Shown here: positions 1-4,513 of the stretch, one piece after another
Numbering within the stretch: position 1 is the stretch's first letter
Layout of the letters: every line of letters begins with the position of its first letter
Assembly (NCBI GenBank): GCA_003560175.1
Contig: PWIZ01000326.1
Span: 1-5,440 of the forward strand
Length of the DNA stretch: 5,440 nucleotides
DNA from: Halomonas sp.
GTDB taxonomy: Bacteria > Pseudomonadota > Gammaproteobacteria > Pseudomonadales > Halomonadaceae
Direction of reading: 5' to 3'
Position numbers and translations under genes: made by a program
Notes under the pieces: model-generated
The model's input: the letters and a program-made list of their open reading frames with translations, nothing else
Database searches by the model: none
What the model was told of the DNA's origin: nothing

Positions 1-130
1 CGAGCAGGGCAGCCACCAGCACGGCGGTCAGCGACACCTGAAGGGAGAGTGCCACGATGCCGAGCAGCACCGGGTCCATGCCCAGGATCAGGGCCAGGGC
101 GGTCTGGAAGGCATTGGCGTCGGCGGGCAT
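1..130 (-). CDS. ABC transporter permease, TupB-like (5' fragment)
   Basis: This is the first 43 codons of a minus-strand gene that leaves the window at base 1 with no stop. The ATG at 130-128 is preceded by AGGAG (141-137) with a 6-base spacer, which fixes the start. The protein begins MPADANAFQTALALILGMDP, and a hydrophobic stretch follows from about residue 21 (VLLGIVALSLQVSLTAVLVA), which fits the first membrane segment of an inner-membrane ABC permease. The arrangement of 'DP..L..IV.LSL.VSLTAV..AAL' matches what I recall of TupB-type tungstate permeases, which work with the binding protein TupA and the ATPase TupC to import tungstate. The permease assignment is fairly firm; the tungstate substrate is inferred from only 43 residues. 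A molybdate or other ABC-family permease remains possible. The rest of the gene, and any tupA or tupC partner, would lie to the left of the window. Confidence 0.6.
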   Translation of the reverse strand, partial: MPADANAFQTALALILGMDPVLLGIVALSLQVSLTAVLVAALL

Positions 131-136
131 TATTTT

Positions 137-141
137 CTCCT
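137..141 (-). promoter_or_regulatory. Ribosome binding site of the permease gene
   Basis: AGGAG reads on the minus strand six bases upstream of the ATG at 130-128. It is the main reason for accepting the truncated left-edge reading frame as a real gene. Confidence 0.65.
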
Positions 142-369
142 GTCGTCTCTTGGCATCATGTGCGTTGAGTCGACGCTATGCATCCAACGATGTAATCCGT
201 ACATTCTGCTGCATGACAACAGCACTGTCGCCTTCAGAACCAGAGAAGCCCCATTGCGACTGGCCCTTCCCTGCCAGTGGGTCTCAAGAGCCCGGCATGC
301 GGTTCGCCCAGCGGTAGCCCGAGAGGGGGCCGGCGAAGTTTTGGCGGATCTGCTACTACTGGTAGGTGA

Positions 370-410
370 GATCGCGATGGGTCGATTGCTGCAGCAGCGC
401 TGTCGCGATC
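370..410 (+). promoter_or_regulatory. Inverted repeat / possible leader hairpin
   Basis: GATCGCGA (370-377) is repeated exactly in inverted form as TCGCGATC (403-410). As RNA the stem extends by two G-U pairs and one G-C pair to 11 base pairs (370-380 with 400-410), and the 19-base loop contains the self-complementary GCTGCAGC. It lies 52 bases before the methyltransferase ATG, so it could be a leader structure or a palindromic operator. It matches no riboswitch class I recognise, and short GC-rich palindromes arise by chance in such genomes. Confidence 0.3.
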
Positions 411-451
411 GTGGATGCCACGGCGTCACCATCCACTCTGTCTCCCTCCCT

Positions 452-456
452 GGAGG
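452..456 (+). promoter_or_regulatory. Ribosome binding site of the methyltransferase gene
   Basis: GGAGG lies six bases before the ATG at 463. An in-frame ATG also exists at 415 but has no such site, so this motif decides the start. Confidence 0.75.
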
Positions 457-462
457 TGTGCC

Positions 463-1335
463 ATGAGTCACGCTTCTCCTTCCCACACCAGCGAATATGT
501 CGAATTCTGGAACGACACCCTGGCCGAAAAGTTCGACCGGTTCCAGACAATTCTGATGAATGGTCTGAGCTACCATAGCCGGATTCCCCTTGAGCAGCTT
601 GCAGTGAGTCCCGGCTCCCAAATCCTCGATGTCGGCTGCGGCTGGGGAGATACCGCCATCGAGCTGGCGCGCAAAACCGGGCCTCGGGGCGAGGTGCTAG
701 GCCTCGACTGTGTCGAGCAGTTCCTCGAGGATGCTCGACACCGCGCCCAGGCGTCCGGGGCCACCAACGTGCACTTCGTGACTGCCGACGTGGAGCGTTA
801 CCCCTTCGAGCCGGAGTACGACCTCTGTTTTTCCCGCTTCGGCATGATGTTCTTCGAGCATCCGGTGGTTGCCATGCGCAACGTGCACGAGGCGCTCAAG
901 CCAGGCGGTGAGTTAATGTTCATCGTCTGGCGCGATATCGAGGACAACCCCTGGCTGGGATTGCCCAAGCAAGTGGTGCTGGACTTCTTGCCCCCGCCTG
1001 GCGAGGGCGCTCGTACCTGCGGTCCCGGCCCTTTCTCCATGGCCAACCCCGACGTGGTAAGCCAGCAGTTGGAGATCGCCGGTTTCGAGAATGTTCAGTT
1101 CGAGCGTAATGACGGTCCGGTGGAAGTGGGCGACTCGGTGGAGAACGCCATGCGTTTTCAACTCGCCCTGGGGCCGGCAGGGGAGGTCTTCCGCGAGGCC
1201 GGTGAGGAGGCCGAGCGTCAACGGCCTCAGATCGAGCAGGCGCTGCGCGACGTGCTGGCTCCCTTTGAGCAGGATGGCAAGATCGTCATCGGCTCGAGCT
1301 CCTGGATCATCACGGCACGCAAACCGAGCGAATAG
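463..1335 (+). CDS. Class I SAM-dependent methyltransferase
   Basis: A 290-residue soluble protein, probably cytoplasmic, that would transfer a methyl group from S-adenosylmethionine to an unidentified acceptor. Motif I is clear at residues 54-62 (ILDVGCGWG), the glycine loop that binds SAM. D82 in 'LGLDCVEQF' fits the acidic residue at the end of strand 2 that contacts the ribose hydroxyls. 'TADVERYPF' (107-115) fits the adenine-side motif, and 'SRFGMMFFEHP' followed by 'ALKPGGELMF' (124-153) is typical of the UbiE/Methyltransf_11/25 group. The C-terminal 120 residues, including 'WRDIEDNPW', probably form the substrate-binding cap; no membrane segment or signal peptide is visible. The start at 463 follows a good ribosome binding site; using the ATG at 415 would add 16 residues (MPRRHHPLCLPPWRCA) that do not resemble family N-termini. 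It stands alone between a divergent permease and a convergent TPR gene, so context gives no substrate. Confidence 0.9.
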   Translation: MSHASPSHTSEYVEFWNDTLAEKFDRFQTILMNGLSYHSRIPLEQLAVSPGSQILDVGCGWGDTAIELARKTGPRGEVLGLDCVEQFLEDARHRAQASGATNVHFVTADVERYPFEPEYDLCFSRFGMMFFEHPVVAMRNVHEALKPGGELMFIVWRDIEDNPWLGLPKQVVLDFLPPPGEGARTCGPGPFSMANPDVVSQQLEIAGFENVQFERNDGPVEVGDSVENAMRFQLALGPAGEVFREAGEEAERQRPQIEQALRDVLAPFEQDGKIVIGSSSWIITARKPSE

Positions 1336-1398
1336 CGCCGTCGGTGACTCGCTCCCCGACATGCTGGCCGATAGAGCTCGCGGTGGTCACAGTGGAAG

Positions 1399-1423
1399 CC
1401 GCGGGCCCGGTTAGGGCCCGCGG
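1399..1423. terminator. Bidirectional GC-rich hairpin terminator
   Basis: CCGCGGGCCC (1399-1408) and GGGCCCGCGG (1414-1423) form a perfect 10-base-pair stem with a 5-base loop, GGTTA. It sits 63 bases after the methyltransferase stop and 28 bases beyond the TPR gene stop, between convergent genes, which is the expected place for a shared terminator. Neither side has a proper run of T residues (AACTGGCGTCTT on the plus strand, CTTCCACTGT on the minus strand), so it is not a textbook intrinsic terminator and may rely on stem strength, act with Rho, or mark RNA 3' ends. Confidence 0.65.
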
Positions 1424-1451
1424 AACTGGCGTCTTGTGCCTACCGCGACTC

Positions 1452-3035
1452 TCAGAAGCGTGAGGCGGGTAACCAGACGTCGGCCCGCGCCCAGGCCTGT
1501 TCGAAGGACTTGGCAGCCTCGGCTGCTTGGGTTTCCCTGCCCTGGGCGGCGAGACTCTGCTCGAGCCCTTTAAGTGACCAGCCGTTGTCGGGATGAATTG
1601 CCAGGGCGTCCCGATAGACCGCTTCTGCCTCCTCGGCCTGGCCGGCTTCCAGCAGCACCGCGCCAAGTACGTGGCGTGTCGGTATCGGCCAGGGCTCGGG
1701 TTCGGAGTAGGCGAGACCATCCTCCAGGGCGATGGCGGCCTGTAATTTCGCGCGCGCTTCATCCAGACGCCCCGCCTCGGCGGCGATCTCACCGGCCAGA
1801 ATGCCTGTCGCGATGTCCAGTAGGTCACGCTGGGAATGCCCGAAGAAGTGATAGGTGGCATCTGCCGGGGTGTCCTCCCGAGTGGCGCGGATTTTCGCCA
1901 GATGCTCCCGGGCCGAGTCGGCATCACCGGTGCGCAACTGCGCCAGCCCCTGCGCGAAGTGCCACATGGCGGCCTGGAAGGCCGCATCCGGCGCGCCGTC
2001 CTGGTTCAGCAGTTCCTCCCAGCGGCCGAAGCGGGCGAGTTGCAGGCTGTAGTGGAAGATATCTTCCGTACGTTCGCGACCGATGTCCCGAGCGGCGGAG
2101 AGGGCTACACCGCTCTGACCGTCCATCCAGGCTGAATAGACCAGCATCAGGGTGTTGTGGGGCGCATAGGTGCTCACGGCCGCATCGTGACGGGCCGCCT
2201 GGTCACGCTGGCGCGCCCGCTGGTTCGCGCGGACGCTGTCCCCGTAGCGGCCAATGTTCATATAGATGTGCGAGGGCATGTGCTGAATATGGCTCACCCC
2301 GGGGATGGCGTCGGCCAGCCGATCGGCGCAAGCCTCGGCGCGGGTCGGCTCATAGGCCTCCACAGTATGAATATAGAGATGGCAGGCGCCACCATGGCCG
2401 AGTTCGGCGTCCAGTACGGTTTCCAGTTCCTCGATTACCGTCTGCGTCTCCGGGTAGGGTTCACCGTCTGGCTGGTAGAGATCCCAGGGTCGGAACAGCA
2501 TCAGCGATTCGGCATAGAGAGTGCGCACGTCAAGATCGTCCGGATGTGCCGCCGTGGCCTCTTCCATGGCCTCGGCGTAGTGGCGAGTCAACTGCTGCGG
2601 GTCGGCATCGTCGTCAGGGGATGGGTAGCGAAAGGCCATGGCCTCGACCAGGGCCCGCTCCCAGGGCTCGGCGCCCTCGGCCAGTGCCAGGGCTCGCTGG
2701 GCAGCGGCCTTAGCGTGCTGAGGATCGCCGACGCCGCCGGGATTGTTCTGGTAGGGGCCCAGTGCCCAGGCTTCCCCCCAGGCACAGAGGGCGCATTGCG
2801 GATCATGCCGCTGCGCGACCTGGAAGGAACGAATCGCCTCCGGCCGAGCAAAACCATAGGCGAGTCGCAGCCCCTGATTGAAGTAGGCCTGAGCCTGTTC
2901 GGAGTCCGTAGTGATGGTGCGACCATAATCGCCGAGATTCTCGAAGAGCGGTATGTCATTGCCCTTTGCGGGGGAGAGCCAAGCCAGGCTGACCATGGCC
3001 AGGGCGGATAGAGGTGTGCTCATTACGGCTTTCAT
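1452..3035 (-). CDS. Exported TPR-repeat protein with Cys/His motifs
   Basis: A 527-residue protein with an N-terminal signal peptide (MKAVMSTPLSALAMVSLAWL, residues 1-20, probably cleaved near 24-26), so probably periplasmic. Tetratricopeptide helix pairs are visible at about 48-79, 357-380, 412-437 and 454-485, the last being the most canonical (GQAEEAEAVYRDALAIHP). Between them are motifs unlike plain TPR scaffolds: CALC at 81-84 followed by AWGEAWALGP, CHLYIH at 218-223, HIQHMPSHI at 249-257 and APHNTL at 291-296. I recall the CALCxWG, HMPSHI and PHN motifs recurring in unnamed bacterial TPR proteins of about 500-600 residues, but know of no assigned function. The Cys/His residues could bind metal or cofactor, which is inference. 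The start at 3035 follows GGGAGG with a 5-base spacer and opens directly into the signal peptide; an upstream in-frame ATG at 3077 would bury the signal behind 14 extra residues. It is divergent from a GlxA-type regulator. Confidence 0.85.
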   Translation of the reverse strand: MKAVMSTPLSALAMVSLAWLSPAKGNDIPLFENLGDYGRTITTDSEQAQAYFNQGLRLAYGFARPEAIRSFQVAQRHDPQCALCAWGEAWALGPYQNNPGGVGDPQHAKAAAQRALALAEGAEPWERALVEAMAFRYPSPDDDADPQQLTRHYAEAMEEATAAHPDDLDVRTLYAESLMLFRPWDLYQPDGEPYPETQTVIEELETVLDAELGHGGACHLYIHTVEAYEPTRAEACADRLADAIPGVSHIQHMPSHIYMNIGRYGDSVRANQRARQRDQAARHDAAVSTYAPHNTLMLVYSAWMDGQSGVALSAARDIGRERTEDIFHYSLQLARFGRWEELLNQDGAPDAAFQAAMWHFAQGLAQLRTGDADSAREHLAKIRATREDTPADATYHFFGHSQRDLLDIATGILAGEIAAEAGRLDEARAKLQAAIALEDGLAYSEPEPWPIPTRHVLGAVLLEAGQAEEAEAVYRDALAIHPDNGWSLKGLEQSLAAQGRETQAAEAAKSFEQAWARADVWLPASRF

Positions 3036-3198
3036 GATGACCTCCCGGTAGGGTGTGGTAGCCAGTGCTCGTGTCATCGAGGCTCAGGCCAGGCCGCGAC
3101 GTCCTGATCGCATGGGCCTCGGCGACCGGGACCTCGCGTCGGATGCCGGCCTCCCCGAGCCGCGGGGCATGAATCCCATGCTCGATGTCGATCAACAT
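2956..3198 (-). CDS. Candidate small protein overlapping the TPR gene start
   Basis: An 80-residue frame on the minus strand starting MLIDIEHGIHAPRLGEAGIR. GAGGAG (3210-3205) sits six bases before the ATG at 3198; another in-frame ATG at 3204 abuts the GAGGAG and is less likely. Counting by hand over the first 46 codons, which no other gene overlaps, G/C is about 70% at position 1, 52% at position 2 and 83% at position 3, the pattern of true coding sequence in a high-GC genome. The last 80 bases overlap the TPR signal-peptide region in another frame, and the C-terminal part (rich in H, R, G and P) looks less protein-like. It could be a real small protein coupled to the TPR gene, a leader peptide, or the remnant of a longer gene. 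I do not recognise the family; no membrane segment or known motif is visible. Confidence 0.4.
   Translation of the reverse strand: MLIDIEHGIHAPRLGEAGIRREVPVAEAHAIRTSRPGLSLDDTSTGYHTLPGGHHESRNEHTSIRPGHGQPGLALPRKGQ
3041..3046 (-). promoter_or_regulatory. Ribosome binding site of the TPR gene
   Basis: GGGAGG on the minus strand, five bases before the ATG at 3035-3033. It favours this start over the in-frame ATG at 3077-3075, and it lies inside the candidate small gene at 2956-3198. Confidence 0.7.
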
Positions 3199-3204
3199 GA
3201 CCAT

Positions 3205-3210
3205 CTCCTC
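3205..3210 (-). promoter_or_regulatory. Ribosome binding site of the candidate small gene
   Basis: GAGGAG on the minus strand with a 6-base spacer (ATGGTC) to the ATG at 3198-3196. If functional, transcription of the TPR gene must start upstream of about 3210. Confidence 0.4.
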
Positions 3211-3230
3211 GCGTTGGCTGTGGGTTGTCA

Positions 3231-3265
3231 GGATTCCTGCAGACGCTTGTCGCCTGCAGGGATCC
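3231..3265. promoter_or_regulatory. 12-base inverted repeat, candidate operator
   Basis: GGATTCCTGCAG (3231-3242) and CTGCAGGGATCC (3254-3265) are reverse complements at 11 of 12 positions, with an 11-base spacer (ACGCTTGTCGC) and about 23 bases between arm centres, close to two helical turns. It lies 85 bases before the regulator's TTG start and about 195 bases from the TPR start, in the shared control region. It could be a binding site for the GlxA-type regulator or another dimeric regulator, or a leader-RNA hairpin with the mismatch read as a G-U pair. The binding protein is unknown. Confidence 0.45.
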
Positions 3266-3338
3266 TGTGTCCACGGTCTCCCTGGCGGACCGCGTCCACC
3301 AGAGCCAAACTGGTCAGAAACGGCCCATTCCGATCAGC

Positions 3339-3345
3339 GAGGCGG
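3339..3345 (+). promoter_or_regulatory. Probable ribosome binding site of the GlxA-type regulator
   Basis: GAGGCGG lies just before the TTG at 3351, with 8 bases between GAGG and the start codon. It supports that TTG over the upstream TTG at 3225, which has no comparable site. Confidence 0.5.
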
Positions 3346-3350
3346 GAAAC

Positions 3351-4382
3351 TTGGCGACGAGTGTCTACCCCAGACGAGTCAGCGTGCTCGCCCTGCCCGA
3401 GGAGTCCACCGGCACGCCCATTCACGGCCTCTACGAGACTCTGGTTCTCGCCGATGCCGTGCTCGGCGAGCCGGAGGGTGGTGCCACTCGGCTGTTCGAG
3501 CCTGAGATCGTGGGACCCGAGCGGGGTATCTTCCACAGCGCATGCGGTCTGCCGCTGGAGATCCATCGATCACTGGATGAGGTGAGCGCCACCGATATCG
3601 TGATTACTGCGTCCATGCTCTTCGAGGATCAGCAGTGGATTCCTGGTCAGCACACGGAAACCGTGTCCTGGTTGCGCCGCATGCACGGCCAGGGCGCGGA
3701 TCTCTGTTCCGCCTGTGCCGGTGCCTTGCTGCTTGCGGAAACTGGGCTTCTCGATGGCCTGGACACCACGACTCACTGGGCCTTCGCTTCCACCTTTCGA
3801 CGCAATTTCCCCGCCATCCGCCTGAGGGTCGATGAAGTACTCGTCGTTGCGGGCAGCCGGGGAGAGTTCGTGATGTCTGGCGCCGCCAGTTCCTGGCAGG
3901 ATCTGGTGCTCTTCCTGATCGCACGCCATGTCAGCCCGACGGCCGCACAGGCGGTCGGCAAGTTCCTGCTCTATCACTGGGACTCCCGAAGTCAGACGCC
4001 CTTCATTCCCTTTGTGCCTCCCACCGACCACGGCGATGGCACCATTCGTCAGCTTCAGGATTGGCTCGACAGCGGCGAGGCCAGGGATATCACCGTCGAG
4101 GAGTTGGCAGATCGCAGCGGTCTGCCACGCCCGACCTTCTATCGCCGCTTTAAGCGTGCCACCGGCTACTCACCGGTCCACTATCTTCAGCACCTGCGTG
4201 TCGAGGCCGCCAAGCAGTTGCTGGAACGCACCGAGACATCGGTGGACGAGATCAGCTGGCAGGTGGGATATGAGGAGACTGCCGCCTTCCGGCGGATCTT
4301 CAAGCGTCTCACCCGCCTCAGCCCCGGTGAATTCCGCCGCAAGTTCCATTTCTCTAAGCCTCGTGGGTCGGGTAGGCAATAA
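3351..4382 (+). CDS. GlxA-family AraC-type transcriptional regulator
   Basis: A 343-residue cytoplasmic DNA-binding regulator with two domains. Residues about 8-195 form a DJ-1/PfpI (class I amidotransferase-like) sensor domain: strand 1 is 'RRVSVLALPE', the nucleophile-elbow position is 'CSACAGALLLAETGLLDG' with C122 where family members carry Cys, and 'TTTHW' (139-143) is a family hallmark. Residues about 215-325 form the AraC domain: the first helix-turn-helix is in 'ITVEELADRSGLPRPTFYRR' (237-256), and the second is in 'VDEISWQVGYEETAAFRRIF' (288-307) followed by 'TRLSPGEFRRKF'. Such proteins usually bind DNA rather than catalyse; the ligand is unknown. The TTG start at 3351 is chosen for its upstream GAGGCGG and because strand 1 then begins at about residue 8, as usual. 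A TTG at 3225 would give 385 residues. It is divergent from the TPR gene, which makes that gene a natural target. Confidence 0.9.
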   Translation: MATSVYPRRVSVLALPEESTGTPIHGLYETLVLADAVLGEPEGGATRLFEPEIVGPERGIFHSACGLPLEIHRSLDEVSATDIVITASMLFEDQQWIPGQHTETVSWLRRMHGQGADLCSACAGALLLAETGLLDGLDTTTHWAFASTFRRNFPAIRLRVDEVLVVAGSRGEFVMSGAASSWQDLVLFLIARHVSPTAAQAVGKFLLYHWDSRSQTPFIPFVPPTDHGDGTIRQLQDWLDSGEARDITVEELADRSGLPRPTFYRRFKRATGYSPVHYLQHLRVEAAKQLLERTETSVDEISWQVGYEETAAFRRIFKRLTRLSPGEFRRKFHFSKPRGSGRQ

Positions 4383-4513
4383 GCCATCACGCTGGGTATC
4401 GACGTATTACGGTGGGTCCGCAAGGAGGAGACGATGTCGAAGTCCTTGGCATGTCCCGGCGTGTATCAGCTGGGTGCGTCCCCAGGGCGCCGAAGCGCGT
4501 GGAAGCCGAGCCC
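4383..4513. other. Convergent spacer, regulator / hydrolase
   Basis: This 131-base stretch separates the ends of two convergent genes. It has no strong terminator. Two small hairpins adjoin: CTGGG/CCCAG (4470-4474 with 4481-4485) and GCGC/GCGC around a CGAA loop (4487-4498), which reads as a UUCG tetraloop on the minus strand and may help end the hydrolase transcript. No T-run follows. It also contains a strong Shine-Dalgarno-like sequence (4422-4430) upstream of an ATG with no recognisable gene behind it. Confidence 0.4.
4422..4430 (+). promoter_or_regulatory. Orphan Shine-Dalgarno-like site
   Basis: AAGGAGGAG is a near-perfect ribosome binding site placed correctly before the ATG at 4434, 51 bases after the regulator stop. 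The frame it opens (4434-4703, 89 residues, starting MSKSLACPGVYQLGASPGRR) runs antisense into the hydrolase gene from 4514 and becomes rich in Ser, Arg and Pro, typical of a non-coding shadow. The site may be chance, the start of a short peptide, or the remnant of a lost gene. Confidence 0.25.

Larger units (their letters stand above)
131..462. other. Divergent intergenic region, permease / methyltransferase
   Basis: This 332-base spacer separates two divergent genes and must hold both promoters. The part nearest the permease (about 150-235) is less GC-rich than the surrounding genes, as expected for a promoter. On the minus strand there is a TTGTCA (219-214) followed 18 bases later by TTACAT (195-190), a weak -35/-10 pair. 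I see no convincing sigma-70 or sigma-54 site for the methyltransferase. The right part holds a hairpin (370-410). A plus-strand frame across 158-466 is open and overlaps the methyltransferase start, but its product is rich in Cys and Arg and does not look like a protein. I saw no credible ModE/TunR-type operator. Confidence 0.5.
3036..3350. other. Divergent spacer, TPR gene / GlxA-type regulator
   Basis: This 315-base stretch lies between the accepted starts of two divergent genes. The part nearest the TPR gene is mostly taken up by the candidate small minus-strand frame (to 3198). Two adjoining inverted repeats with 5-base arms and 5-base loops lie inside that frame: CCCCG/CGGGG at 3153-3167 and GCATG/CATGC at 3167-3181. 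The remainder holds a long inverted repeat (3231-3265). I see no good -35/-10 pair in either direction. An in-frame TTG at 3225 would extend the regulator leftwards by 42 residues, but those residues do not look like the family. Confidence 0.5.

Noticed and set aside
174..195. Possible ModE/TunR-type operator (CGCTATGCATCCAACG) upstream of the TupB-like gene
   Set aside because: Only a few bases resemble the remembered ModE palindrome and the two halves are not symmetrical.
158..466. Plus-strand 102-codon frame whose TGA overlaps the methyltransferase ATG (ATGA)
   Set aside because: The overlap looks like translational coupling, but the product is rich in Cys and Arg, codon use is mixed, and the start has no ribosome binding site. 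It is probably chance.
913..1362. Minus-strand 149-codon frame within the methyltransferase
   Set aside because: It is antisense to well-conserved methyltransferase sequence and has no motif of its own.
1574..2713. Long plus-strand open frame of 379 codons antisense to the TPR gene
   Set aside because: The product is dominated by Arg, Pro, Gly and Ser, as expected from the complement of a high-GC gene; the minus-strand TPR reading has a signal peptide, TPR motifs and a ribosome binding site.
2157..3011. Second long plus-strand frame (284 codons) antisense to the TPR gene
   Set aside because: It lies wholly within the TPR gene, shows no recognisable domain, and is explained as a mirror of its codon bias.
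3055..3585. Plus-strand 176-codon frame across the divergent spacer
   Set aside because: It overlaps the regulator in another frame, lacks a ribosome binding site, and its product shows no motif.
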